DNA from: Pseudonocardia sp. CNS-004 | Lineage (GTDB): Bacteria; Actinomycetota; Actinomycetes; Mycobacteriales; Pseudonocardiaceae | Assembly (NCBI GenBank): GCA_001942185.1 | Contig: MKJV01000044.1 | Span: forward strand, 1 to 64,000 | Length of the DNA stretch: 64,000 nt | Reading direction: 5' to 3' | Shown here: positions 36,706 to 47,969 of the stretch, one piece after another | How positions within the stretch are numbered: the first letter of the stretch is position 1 | How the letters are laid out: each line of letters starts with the position of its first letter | Notes under the pieces: model-generated | What the model saw: the letters and a program-made list of their open reading frames with translations, nothing else | Databases searched by the model: none | What the model was told of the DNA's origin: nothing | Program-made: the position numbers and the translations under genes

Positions 36706-37407
36706 GTGACGGCATCGGTCTCCCAGCGTGCCGACCTCGACGACGTGTCGGACGGCACCGAGCTGGTGCGCAGGCCCACCGCGGGCACTCCTGCCGAGCT
36801 GAGGGCCGACTTCGGCGCGCACCTCGAGGCCAACTACCAGCGGCTCGTGGCCCAGCTCTACGCCATCACGCTCAACCCGGGCGAGGCCCACAACGTCGTC
36901 CAGGACGCGTACTCGCGGGCATGGCACAGCTGGGTGGCGATCGGCCGCACGCCCGACCCGAGCGCGTGGATCCGCCGGGTGGCGGTCCGTTCCACCATCC
37001 GCAGCTGGCGGGGGGCGATGGCTCGCTTCGGCATCGGCCGCCCCCGGGCCATCGTCGCCGGGGTCGACGACCGCACGCGCGCCATCCTCAAGTCGCTCGC
37101 GCGGCTGTCGCCCGCGGAGCGCCGCGCCGTCGTGCTCCACCACATGGCCGGCGCCTCGATCGAGGAGATCGCGGCCATCGAGCAGGCCTCCGAGACGCTC
37201 GTCAACGCCCGCCTGACCCGTGGCCGGCACGTCGTCACCGAGGGGATGGCCGACGTGCTGCCCGACGTGCTGGGCGACGCGGCAGCCACCGGTTACGCGC
37301 CCGGCCTCGACGGCGCGGGCTCCGGGGCGTACGGCAGCGAGCACGGATCCGATGACTACGGGCTCGACGACCCCGACGCCCGCGACTACGAGGGAGGTCG
37401 TCGGTGA
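36706..37407 (+). CDS. ECF-type sigma-70 family protein
   Basis: A 233-residue RNA polymerase sigma factor-like protein. Region 2 is AHLEANYQRLVAQLYAITLN followed by VVQDAYSRAWHSWVAIGR, and region 4 is LSPAERRAVVLHHMAGASIE followed by EIAAIEQASETLVNARLTRG. An acidic/Gly-rich C-terminal tail of about 45 residues is extra. The region 4 helix-turn-helix is less canonical than in typical ECF factors. GTG 36706 is the start; its stop overlaps the next gene by 4 bp, so the next protein is the likely regulator. Confidence 0.85.
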   Translation: MTASVSQRADLDDVSDGTELVRRPTAGTPAELRADFGAHLEANYQRLVAQLYAITLNPGEAHNVVQDAYSRAWHSWVAIGRTPDPSAWIRRVAVRSTIRSWRGAMARFGIGRPRAIVAGVDDRTRAILKSLARLSPAERRAVVLHHMAGASIEEIAAIEQASETLVNARLTRGRHVVTEGMADVLPDVLGDAAATGYAPGLDGAGSGAYGSEHGSDDYGLDDPDARDYEGGRR

Positions 37408-38075
37408 CGGACGGCTACGAGCGCATCACTGATGAGCTGCGCAGACTCGACGACGAGCTGGCCGCTGCCGTCTCCCTGCCGTCGGTGGACACCGTCATCC
37501 GCAGGGCGCGCACGCTCAGCCGCGCCAGCACGGCGGCCGCTGCGGCGGTCCTCACCGTCGGTGCGCTCGGCGCCACCACCGCGGTCGCCCAGCTCACCGC
37601 GCCCGCCCCGCAGATCGACCCGGCGGCTGCGATCTCGGCGGAGCCCGAGCCGTCGACGCGAGTCGGGGTGGGCGCGTCGCTGCCCGTCGTCGAGGAGGGC
37701 ACGCCTTCCGTCGAGGAGCAGACCTCGGAGGAGGAGCCGGTGCCGGTCGTCGACGACCCGGTGGCGGGCCCGGCGCCCGACCCCGCGCTCGCAGCGCCCC
37801 CGCCGCCCGTGCTCCCGCCGCCGCCCGTGGTGGTTCCCACCAGCGAGCGGCCGGAGCGCACCACCACGACGTCCGAGAAGCCGGACAACGACGAGGGCGA
37901 AGAGGACGACGACAAGCCGACCAAGCCGACGAAGCCCGAGAAGCCGACGACCACGCGGACGACCGAACCGGACCCGACCGAACCGGACCCGACCGAGACC
38001 GACACGTCCGAGCCCACGAGCCCGGGTGACGGCGGTGGCGGGAACGAGGACGACCCGCCTCCGTCCTCGTCCTGA
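37404..38075 (+). CDS. Single-pass Pro/Thr/Glu-rich membrane protein, candidate anti-sigma partner
   Basis: A 223-residue protein with a cytoplasmic N-terminal helix (YERITDELRRLDDELAAAV), a stretch SVDTVIRRARTLSRAS, one membrane segment at about 47-68, and a long disordered exterior rich in Pro, Thr, Glu and Asp, including repeated KPTKP and EPDPT motifs. The layout (short cytoplasmic domain, one membrane helix, low-complexity exterior) and the GTGA overlap with the sigma gene suggest an anti-sigma or sensor role. No zinc HxxxCxxC motif is present. Confidence 0.7.
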   Translation: MTDGYERITDELRRLDDELAAAVSLPSVDTVIRRARTLSRASTAAAAAVLTVGALGATTAVAQLTAPAPQIDPAAAISAEPEPSTRVGVGASLPVVEEGTPSVEEQTSEEEPVPVVDDPVAGPAPDPALAAPPPPVLPPPPVVVPTSERPERTTTTSEKPDNDEGEEDDDKPTKPTKPEKPTTTRTTEPDPTEPDPTETDTSEPTSPGDGGGGNEDDPPPSSS

Positions 38076-38083
38076 CCGCAAGA

Positions 38084-38605
38084 TCATCCCAATGGCTCGG
38101 AGCGGTTCCTCCACGTCAGGGTGATGCCGAGCGTGGCGAGCCATGCGTCGAGGTCGTGGTCGTGGCTCGCGAGGCCGTCCACCGCGCGGTAGGCGGTGTG
38201 CATCGCCGACTCGGCGGCCGCCGGGGTCAGCAGCCCGAGCGCGACCGCCGCCACGAACTCGTCGACGTCCACCACGGTGGCGTCGCGCCCGGTGCGCACC
38301 ACCAGGTCGAGGTAGTGGTCGGTGAGCACCCAGCGCCCGCCATCCCGGACGATCTCGCAGACGTCGAGGTAGAAGTCCTGTTCACGGGCGTGGCCGGGGT
38401 TCCACCACCAGTCGGTGACGCACAGCCCGAGGTCGGGCAGGAGCCACGACTCGACCCAGTGCGCCGTCGGCCGGTCGACCATCGGGCGGCTCATGTACAG
38501 GCCGAACGGTGTCACGCGGTACTCGTCCACCGGGCGCTTCACGCCCTTGGTATCGGTGTTGACACGGGCCGGGACGTCGAAGATCGCGAGCTTCGGCGGG
38601 TGCAC
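38084..38605 (-). CDS. DUF402 domain protein
   Basis: A 173-residue protein of the DUF402/FomD-like fold. It begins VHPPKLAIFDVPARVNTDTKG, continues with VESWLLPDLGLCVTDWWWNP and EQDFYLDVCEIVRDGG, then VLTDHYLDLVVRTGRDATVV with the acidic YLD and VDVDEF residues that bind metal in this fold. Members include a diphosphatase and fosfomycin-pathway hydrolase; this one is unassigned. GTG 38605 is chosen. It is divergent from uvrB with 51 bp between. Confidence 0.85.
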   Translation of the reverse strand: MHPPKLAIFDVPARVNTDTKGVKRPVDEYRVTPFGLYMSRPMVDRPTAHWVESWLLPDLGLCVTDWWWNPGHAREQDFYLDVCEIVRDGGRWVLTDHYLDLVVRTGRDATVVDVDEFVAAVALGLLTPAAAESAMHTAYRAVDGLASHDHDLDAWLATLGITLTWRNRSEPLG

Positions 38606-38656
38606 GGAAGGTGATGCTGCCAGTTCCTGTCGGGCCCGGCTCGTACCCTGGACGGC

Positions 38657-40839
<2,183 letters not shown>

Positions 40840-40876
40840 GGCCGTCGCCGCTCGGGAGGGGTGCCGGGCCGGCGCC

Positions 40877-41020
40877 TGATCGTCGGGTGGGTGCCGGTTC
40901 GGCCGGATGCGGCCGTGTGTGCGCCGGGCTGGTGATCTTGCCGGCGTGCATGCCTGTGTGATCGTCGCGTGGGTGCGCCGACGGCCGGATGCTGCCGCTT
41001 GCGCACCAGGTCGCTGATCA
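40877..41020. repeat. Pair of palindromic repeats, family A
   Basis: Two units, 40877-40937 and 40959-41020. Each starts TGATCGTCG(G/C)GTGGGTGC, has a core CGGCCGGATG(C/T)GGCCG or one-base variant, and ends GATC(A). They occupy most of the 282-bp gap between uvrB and the GT87 gene, on the same strand as both. Confidence 0.8.
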
Positions 41021-41121
41021 TGGTCAGCGAACCGGGGCCGGGAGCCCACAGGGGTGGGGGTCGTGCGGGCACACGGTCGGGCTACCGTGGCAAGGGGAGA
41101 GGCGACGGGGAGGGGATCGGC

Positions 41122-42398
41122 GTGACGGTTGTCGGCGCCTCGACCGCACGCACGCCAGCCGCCCCACGGTTGCTGCAGGTCCTCCGCACGCCGTCGCGCG
41201 TCCTGCCGGTCACCGTGCCGCTGCTGGCGCTCGTGCTGGCGGGGCTCATCGCGCACACCGGTGGCCGGCACATCGACCTGGAGGTCTACCGGTTCGGGGT
41301 GCAGGCCTGGCTGGCCGGCGGCGACATGTACGGGTCCCTCCCCGAGACGTCGGGGCACATCGCGCTGCCGTACATCTACCCGCCGTTCGCGGCGCTGCTG
41401 ATGGTGCCGCTCGCGGTGGTGCCGTGGGTCGTCGCGTGGGTGGGCCTGCTGGGGCTCTCGACGCTCGCCTGGGTGCCACGCTGTACGCGTTCGCGCGGCG
41501 GCTGTGGCCGTCGGGCGGGTGGGGTGGGGCGCTGTCGGTGGCGTCGATCGGGCTGCCGCTCGCGCTGGCGGTCGAACCCGGCCGGGCCATCGACTTCGAC
41601 CATCCGGTCGCGGGCCGGCCCGCGCTCGGGCTCGAACCGGTGCTGCAGACGGTCGAGTTCGGCCAGATCAACCTGGTGCTGATGGCGCTGGTCGCCCTCG
41701 ACTGCCTCGTCGCCCGGCCGAAATGGCCGCGCGGCATGCTCATCGGCATCGCCGCCGCGATCAAGCTGACGCCGGCCGTGTTCGTCCTGTACTTCCTGCT
41801 GCGCCGCGACTACCGGGCGGCGGTCACCTCGGCCGTCTCCGGGGTGGTCGCCACGGCGATCGGGTTCGTGGTGGCGCCCGCCCAGTCGTGGGCGTTCTGG
41901 TCCGACCCGGCCGGTGGGGTGAGCGGGTCGCCGTTCTTCACGAACCAGACGTTCGAGGCGATGCTGGTCCGCGCGGGCGTCGACGGCATCCCCCGCACCG
42001 TCGTCTGGCTCCTGCTGTCTGCCGGGCTGCTCGCGCTCGCCGTGCCGGCGATCCGGCGGGCACCCGCCCCGCTCGCGCTGGTCACGCTCGCGGCCGTCGG
42101 GCTGCTCGTGTCCCCCACGTCCTGGTCGCACCACTGGGTGTGGGTCGCCCCGGCGCTGCTCGTCGCCGCGGCCACGGCCTGGTCGAAACGGTCTGCGGCG
42201 TGGACGGCGGCCACGGTGGCGATGGCGGCGGTGTTCGTGATCGCCCCGCACCAGTTCGTCCACCCGCGCGGCGGCGAGCAGGAGCTGACGTGGACGCCGT
42301 TGCAGCAGTTCGTCGACGGCACGTACGTCTGGTTCACGGTGCTGCTGATCGTCCTGTTGTGGTCGGCCCGCCGGTCGTGGCCGCCGGTCGCCCGGTGA
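41122..42398 (+). CDS. GT87-type polyprenol mannosyltransferase-like protein (one frameshift)
   Basis: A multi-pass membrane glycosyltransferase of the DUF2029/GT87 family, about 425 residues with around ten hydrophobic segments. HIDLEVYRFGVQAWLAGGDMYG holds the acidic residue expected to be catalytic; after a missing base near 41475 come VLQTVEFGQINLVLMALVALD, GIAAAIKLTPAVFVLYFLLR and LVSPTSWSHHWVWVAPALL. Relatives add alpha-1,2-mannose to phosphatidylinositol mannosides or lipomannan from polyprenyl-phosphate mannose, outside the membrane. GTG 41122 follows GGGGAGGGGA. It overlaps the next gene by 4 bp. Confidence 0.85.
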
Positions 42399-42730
42399 CC
42401 CACGACGAGCTCGTCGCCTACTGCCTGGCCAAGCCGGGCGCGGTCGAGGACGAGCCGTGGGAGGGCGACGTCGTCGCCAAGGTGGGCGGGAAGATCTTCG
42501 CGTTCCTCGGTGGCGGTGGTCTGGGCGTCAAGTGCGGGCGCGACGCCGACGAGGCGGCGGAGCTGCGCCACCGCTACCCGGACCACGTCACGGTGATGGC
42601 CTACATCGGTCGGCACGGCTGGAACAGCGTGCGTCTCGACGGCACGATCCCGGACGAGGAGCTGCGCGAGATCGTCGACGTGTCGTACGACGCGATCGTC
42701 GCGAAGCTCCCGAAGCGGCTGCGGCCTTAG
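42395..42730 (+). CDS. MmcQ/YjbR family protein
   Basis: A 111-residue protein of the MmcQ/YjbR DNA-binding-like fold (CyaY-like). It reads VTHDELVAYCLAKPGAVEDE, then KVGGKIFAFLGGGGLGVKCG, VTVMAYIGRHGWNSVRLDG and EELREIVDVSYDAIVAKLPK, which covers the whole family. GTG 42395 overlaps the GT87 stop (GTGA). Function is unknown. Its stop overlaps the convergent NmrA-like gene. Confidence 0.88.
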   Translation: MTHDELVAYCLAKPGAVEDEPWEGDVVAKVGGKIFAFLGGGGLGVKCGRDADEAAELRHRYPDHVTVMAYIGRHGWNSVRLDGTIPDEELREIVDVSYDAIVAKLPKRLRP

Positions 42731-43639
42731 CCCTGCAGGTGCTCCCGCGCCCAGTCGGCGAAGCCGGTGAGCGGGATGCCGAGGTCCCGCGCGTACTGCG
42801 GGCGGGCCGGCTGGGGGGCCGCGTTCAGCCACTCGTGCGAGGCGCCCATCGGCGGCATCCCGGCCGCGAGGGCCTCCTCCTCGGTCATGTCGGGGGCGGA
42901 CAGCCGGGTGTCCAGGGCCCGGGAGAGCACCTCGACGATCTCGGTCATCGACAGCCAGTCGCTCGCCAGCTCCAGCTCGACACCGTGGAACCGGTCGGGA
43001 TCCGCAATGGCCGCCGCGGCGGCACGCCCGATGTCGTCGACCGCGACGAGGGACAGCCGGGTCGCCGGGTCGAGCACGCTGACCAGGCCGCCTTCGACGC
43101 GCGCGGGAACAGGAACGCCATGGACGGCAGGAAGTTCACCATGAAGAAGCCCGGCTTGAGGATCGTCCACCGAGCGAAGCCCGCCGAGCGGACCCGGTCC
43201 TGGATCGCGGTCTTCGCGGTCAGGCTGGGCTCCACCGACCAGCGGCCCTCGGCCCACGCGGGGTGGTGGACGTGCTGGCCGGCCCCGGTAACGGACGTGT
43301 GCACGAACTGGGGCACCCCGGCCGCCCTGGCCCCCTCGACGAGGTTGACGCCCTGGGCCACCTCCCCGTCGAAGTCGAACCCGTCGGCGGTGAAGCCGGG
43401 CATCTGCACCGAGAAGACGGCTCGGGCGCCTCGGCCGCCCGCGTCACGGAGTCGCGGTCGTGCAGGTCGCCGGTGACGAGCTCGGCGCCGAGCGCCTCGA
43501 CGGCCCTGGCTCGTTCGGTGGTGGGATCGCGCACGAGTGCGCGGACCGGTACGCCCGCCGCGAGCAGGGCGCGGGCGGTGGCGCCGCCCTGCCTGCCGGT
43601 GGCGCCGGTGACCAGGACGGGTGCGGGTTCGGTGGACAC
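42727..43639 (-). CDS. NmrA-like NAD(P)-binding oxidoreductase (two frameshifts)
   Basis: About 304 residues over three frames. The N-terminus [20 protein letters not shown] is the dinucleotide loop, [15 protein letters not shown] follows, then (after a missing base near 43395) [33 protein letters not shown] and [15 protein letters not shown], and (after another near 43105) [20 protein letters not shown] to the end. It belongs with NmrA and quinone-reductase-like redox proteins. GTG 43639 is the start. It is divergent from a TetR gene, with two palindromes in the gap, so TetR control is likely. Confidence 0.8.
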
Positions 43640-43656
43640 GGGTGTCTCCTCACAGT

Positions 43657-43708
43657 AAACGGCGGGGGCCGCCGTTTCTTCTCCGCTACGATATGGCGGA
43701 CCCCGCCA
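43657..43708. promoter_or_regulatory. Twin operator palindromes in the NmrA/TetR divergent promoter
   Basis: AAACGGCGG-GGG-CCGCCGTTT (43657-43677) and TGGCGG-ACC-CCGCCA (43694-43708) share the form GGCGGnnnCCGCC. Between them TACGAT (43687-43692) is a likely -10 element for the TetR gene. The first site would overlap the -35 region and the second the transcription start. This is the expected arrangement for a TetR repressor acting on itself and on the divergent NmrA-like gene. Confidence 0.65.
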
Positions 43709-43746
43709 CTTAGCAACCGGCCACCGAGCAACCAGGAGATCGCGCC

Positions 43747-44331
43747 ATGCCCGGCCACCAGCGCGCCGACGCCCGGCGCAACTACGCGCGGATCCTCGCC
43801 GTGGCCGAGGAGGAGGTCGCTGCACACGGGGCCGCCGCCTCCCTGGAGCAGATCGCCCGCGTCGCCGGCGTCGGCTCGGCGACCGTGCGCCGCCACTTCC
43901 CCACCCGGCACGCGCTGCTGGAAGCGGTGTCGAGGCAGCGGATCGACGCCCTGTGCGTGCGCGCGCAGGAGCTGGCGGGCGCCGGCGACAGCCGCGACGC
44001 CCTGCTGTCCTGGCTGGGTGAGGTCGTCGCCTACTCCGCCACCGCACGGGGCCTCGCGGCCGCGCTGTCCTACCCCGACGTCGGGGACGGCGCGGTGCAC
44101 GCCAACTCCTGCTCCTCGGCGATCGTGGAGGCGGCGGGTCCGCTGCTGCGCCGCGCCGCCGCGGACGGCGTGGTCGCGGCGCACGTCACGGCCGATGACC
44201 TGATCACGATGATCGTCGGCCTCGTGCTCGCCACCGAGCACCACCCCGACCCCGCAGCGGGTGCCGACCGGCTGTTCCGGCTGGCGGTGGAGGGCGTGAG
44301 CCCGGCCCGTGAGAACCGGCAGGATGCAGCC
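43747..44331 (+). CDS. TetR-family transcriptional regulator
   Basis: About 195 residues. The N-terminal DNA-binding domain reads [20 protein letters not shown], then [20 protein letters not shown] and [12 protein letters not shown]; the C-terminal helical domain ([20 protein letters not shown]) binds an unknown ligand. As written the frame has no stop before the following VOC protein, giving a 328-residue fusion. Because the junction [13 protein letters not shown] is linker-like and the VOC gene has its own ATG and GCAGGA, I treat them as two genes with a probable missing base near 44300. Confidence 0.8.
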
Positions 44332-44733
44332 ATGGCGATCCCACTCCAGATCACCGTGGATGCGCGCGACCCCCGGCGGCTCGCTGCGTTCTGGGCGTTG
44401 GCCCTCGGCTACGTGGTACAGCCACCACGGCCCGGATACCTCGTGAGCAGCGGCGACGGTGCGGGGGAGGCGCAGTACACCGCGGTCGTCGACCCCGCGG
44501 GGTTCGGGCCGCGGATGTTGTTCCAGCGCGTGCCCGAGCCGAAGGCGATCAAGAACCGCGTGCACCTCGACGTCAACGCGGGCCACGGCGCGATCGACCG
44601 GCGGGCCGCCGTCCGAACGCACGTGTCGCGGCTCGTGGCGGCGGGCGCCACCGTCGTGCGGGAGATGCAGGAGGAGAGCGGCTGGTGGGTCGTGCTCACC
44701 GATCCCGAGGGGAACGAGTTCTGCCTGCAGTGA
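44332..44733 (+). CDS. VOC-family (glyoxalase-like) protein
   Basis: A 133-residue vicinal-oxygen-chelate protein: PLQITVDARDPRRLAAFWAL, LGYVVQPPRPGY, MLFQRVPEPKAIKNRVHLDV and VVLTDPEGNEFCLQ. The HLDV and NEFCL segments are the usual metal-site strands. Substrate unknown. In the given sequence it is in frame with the upstream TetR protein; ATG 44332 with GCAGGA upstream supports a separate start. Its 3' end overlaps the convergent LysR gene by 38 bp. Confidence 0.8.
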   Translation: MAIPLQITVDARDPRRLAAFWALALGYVVQPPRPGYLVSSGDGAGEAQYTAVVDPAGFGPRMLFQRVPEPKAIKNRVHLDVNAGHGAIDRRAAVRTHVSRLVAAGATVVREMQEESGWWVVLTDPEGNEFCLQ

Positions 44734-45627
44734 TCGCGCCGGCCTCGGCCCGCAGCGCATCGAGCACGGTCGCAACCGCCGGTCGCTCGGCTGTGGTCGT
44801 GCGCATCACCGCCTCGATGAGCCGGCCGGCGCGCACCCCGGAGAGCGGCCGGCGCACCAGCCTGCGGCCGCCCCGGTCGCCGGTGGAGTAGCGGGGCAGC
44901 AGTGCGATCCCGTGCCCCGCCGCCACGAGCTCCTCGGTGACGCCGAAGTCGTTGATCCGCTGGACCACCCTCGGGGTGGCGCCGGTGGCCACGGCCAGCG
45001 AGCGCAACACGTCGTCGACGGGCCAGCCGACCGCGACGCTGATCCAGGCCTCGTCGGCGAGCTCCTCGAGCCGCAGCGACCGGCGGCGCGCGAGCGGGTG
45101 CCGGGGCGGGAGCGCCACGTCGAGGGGTTCGCGCAGCAGCGGCACCACCCGCCACCGGGTCGTCCCCGGGGCGGGCGCCGTCTCGTCGCGGTGGCTGACC
45201 ACGACGTCGAAGTCGGCCGCGAGGGCGGGCAGGTCGGCCGGGGTCAGGTCGACGTCGCGGCACACCACGTCGATGCCGGGAACCGCATCCAGTCGCTCGA
45301 GCAGCCCGGGCAGCAGCATCCGGGCACCGGACGGGAAGAGCGCCAGCCGGACGAGCCCGCGCGGCTCCGTGCGCAGTCGTTCCACCGCGGCGTCGGCCCG
45401 GGCGAGCGCGGCGAGCACGCCCTCCGCCTCGGCGACGAGGGCGTGGCCGGCATCGGTGAGGCGCACACCCCTGCCCGCGGGCTCGGTGAGCGGCACCCCG
45501 ACCTCGTCGGCGAGCGTCCTGAGCTGCTGGGAGATCGCCGACGGGGTGAACGACAAGCCGCGGCGACGGCCGTGACCGAGCCGCGGTCGGCCAGCTCGCG
45601 CAGCACCCGCAGCCGTTGGACATCCAT
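44696..45627 (-). CDS. LysR-family transcriptional regulator (one frameshift)
   Basis: About 310 residues. The N-terminal helix-turn-helix is MDVQRLRVLRELADRGSVTA, interrupted by a missing base near 45555 and continuing SFTPSAISQQLRTLADEVGV. The effector domain starts VRLALFPSGARMLLPGLLER with IDVVCRDVDLTPADLPALA and HGIALLPRYST. It is divergent from the EamA transporter gene with a 71-bp gap, a classic LysR/transporter pair. Confidence 0.88.
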
Positions 45628-45698
45628 GTAGCCAGCCTAAACAGTCGTTTCAGAACATTTCGCTGGTCTGAGCAGTCCGCGCCGGGGACCGTGGGGAC

Positions 45699-46600
45699 GT
45701 GACCACCCGAGACCGCCTGCTCGCCGGCGTCGTCGCCACGCTCTGGGGCGGGAACTTCATCGCCATCCACTTCGGGCTGGAGCACTTCCCGCCGCTGTTC
45801 CTCGCGGCGATCCGGTTCGTCGTGCTCGCGGTGCCCACGCTCCTGCTCGTGCCGCGGCCGCAGGTGCCGTTGCGCTGGCTGCTCGCCTTCGGCATGGGGT
45901 TCGGCACCGTGCAGTTCATCTTCCTGTTCATCGCGATGGACATCGGGATGCCGACCGGGCTCGCGTCCCTGGTGCTCCAGGCGTCCGCCCCCTTCACGGT
46001 GCTGCTGGGGGTGCTGTTGCTGCGCGAGCCGATCTCGGCCCGGCAGGGGATCGGGATCGCGATCGCCATGCTCGGGCTCGCGGCGATCGCGGTGTCCCGC
46101 GCGCAGGTCGCGGCCGTGCTGCCGGTGCTGCTCACCCTCCTCGGGGCGCTGTCCTGGGCACTCGGCAACCTCGCGGGCCGGCTCGCCGCGCCGCCGAACC
46201 CGATGCACCTCACCTTGTGGATGTGCGTGGTGCCGCCGATCCCGCTGCTCGCGATGTCACTGGTGTGGGAGGGGCCCGCGGCAGGCTGGGAGGCGCTGCG
46301 CACCGCCATGACCCCCTCGGGGCTGGTCGGCGTCGCGGCGGTCGGGTACATCGCCCTGCTGGGCACGCTCGCCGGTTCCGGGATCTGGGTCGGGCTCATG
46401 CGGCGCTACCCGGCGGGTGTGGTGGCGCCGTACTCGCTCCTCGTACCGGTGGTCGGGATGGCGCTGGCCGCCGCGCTGCTGGGGGAGCGGCCGAACGTCG
46501 TGGAGCTGGTGGCCGGGGTCGTCATCGTCGGCGGGGTGCTGCTGGGCACGCCGAGACCGGCCCGGGCCGACGTATCGACTCAGGCGCCGTCTCTGCCTAG
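45699..46600 (+). CDS. EamA/DMT-family transporter
   Basis: About 300 residues with ten predicted membrane segments in two EamA halves: LLAGVVATLWGGNFIAIHFG opens the first, and LLTLLGALSWALGNLAGRLA the second; LRRY-like MRRYPAGVVAPYSLLVPVVG and LLGERPNVVELVAGVVIVGG follow. It probably exports a metabolite such as an amino acid. As given the frame runs on into the next regulator. A missing base near 46575 would end it at TAG 46598-46600 (DSGAVSA), which I prefer. GTG 45699 is the start; the divergent LysR gene is the likely regulator. Confidence 0.82.
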
Positions 46601-46614
46601 TGTGGCCGCAGGTG

Positions 46615-47873
46615 ATGCGGATGACGGACGAAGGTGTCTGCGCGGTCCGGCCCGGCACGGACATCGGCCGGCACGCCCGCATGCTCTCCCGCGTCCACGA
46701 CGCCCTGCTCTCCGGCGACCGACCGCCCGCCCGGCCGCGCAGGCTCGTCGCGCGGTCGTGGGAAAGGGTGCGTGCGCAGGGGGTCGACCCCGAACGCGGC
46801 CACCCCACCGGGCCGCTGCCCACCGCGGAGGTGGAGCGGCTGCGGGTTACGAGCCCGCTGCAGCGGGTGCTGCCCGAGCTGCGCGCGGCGCTCACCTCGG
46901 TGGCCGACGACGCCTCGCACATCATGGTCATCACCGACTCCGCGGGCAGGCTGCTGTGGCGGGAGGGTCGGCGCAGGTGCGCCGCCGCGCCGACTCGCTC
47001 GGCTTCACCGAGGGCGCCGACTGGTCCGAGGGCAGCGTCGGCAGCAACGCGATCGGCACCGCGCTCGCCGAGGCGGCCCCCGTGCAGATGTTCGCCGCCG
47101 AGCACTTCGTGCGCTCCCACCACGTCTGGACCTGCACCGCCTGCCCCGTGCACGACCCGCGTTCGGGTGAGCTGCTCGGCGTCGTCGACGTCAGCGGGCC
47201 GGCCCACACCGTGCACCCCACCACGGTGGCGCTCGTCGGCACCGCGGTGAAGCTCGCCGAAGCGAGCCTCTGGCGCCAGCACGAGGGCCGCCTCGAGGCG
47301 CTGCGCGGGCTCGCCGCCCCGATCCTGTCCCGCCTGCACGGGGCCGGGCTCGTCGTCGACGAGCACGGCTGGGTCGCCGCCGTCACCGGGATGCCCGGCG
47401 TGGAGCGGGTCGCGGCGCCGCGCGCGGACCGGCCGATCTCGGTGCACGGCGTCGGCGTGTTCCTGCCCGAGCCGGTGCCCGGCGGCTGGCTGCTCCGGGT
47501 GGAGGACACCGCGCGGATCCGGCTCACGCTCGATCTCGACGCCCGGCCGCCCCGCGCGGTCGTCACCGGGTCGTCGCGGTGGGTGCACCCGCTGTCCACC
47601 CGGCACGTCGAGGTGCTCGTGCTGCTCGCCGCCGCCGGTACCGACGGCATGGACGCGGGCGCCCTCTCGACGGCGCTCTACGGCGACCGCGACCACCTCG
47701 TCACCGTGCGCGCGGAGATGTCGCGGCTGCGTCGCTCGCTGGGTGGGCTCCTGCTGGCGCGGCCCTACCGGATCGCGCCCGACGTGGACGTGTCGGTGCC
47801 GGATCCCACCACCTCGTCGTTGCTGCACCGGTCCACGGCCCCGGGTGTCCGCCGTCTCGCGACGGGCGGCTGA
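46615..47873 (+). CDS. GAF-domain transcriptional regulator, AcoR-like but without AAA+ domain
   Basis: About 419 residues. The N-terminus (HARMLSRVHDALLSGDRP, then RLVARSWERVRAQGVDPERG) and the GAF sensor (HIMVITDSAGRLLWREG and, after a missing base near 46975, GFTEGADWSEGSVGSNAIGT, VRSHHVWTCTACPVHDPRSG) match the sensor half of AcoR acetoin regulators. The sigma-54-activating AAA+ module is absent; the C-terminus instead holds a winged-helix-like domain (VHPLSTRHVEVLVLLAAAGT and VRAEMSRLRRSLGG). ATG 46615 or 46621 can start it. It is upstream of an acetoin gene cluster on the same strand, so it is the obvious candidate regulator. Confidence 0.8.
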
Positions 47874-47910
47874 TCGGCGCTCCCTTCGGAACGTCCCCGG
47901 CGGAGACTCA

Positions 47911-47942
47911 TTGCCTGTGATTGTCGGACAGCCATACAATCA
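47911..47942 (+). promoter_or_regulatory. Promoter with overlapping operator upstream of the MBL gene
   Basis: TTGCCT (47911-47916) and TACAAT (47935-47940) are 18 bases apart, the best -35/-10 pair in the window. An inverted repeat TGATTGT/ACAATCA (47918-47924 with 47936-47942) lies across the spacer and the -10 box, and TTGTCGGACAG within it resembles a GntR/FadR-type half-site pair. Binding there would block transcription. Confidence 0.6.
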
Positions 47943-47969
47943 GACAGCACCCGACCCGATGGAGCAGAG

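Noticed and set aside
45699-47873. 724-residue EamA transporter fused to a GAF regulator
   Set aside because: The middle part (about 46600-46975) reads as low-complexity Arg/Pro/Ala, while the true regulator N-terminus is in another frame. Two lost bases create the apparent fusion.
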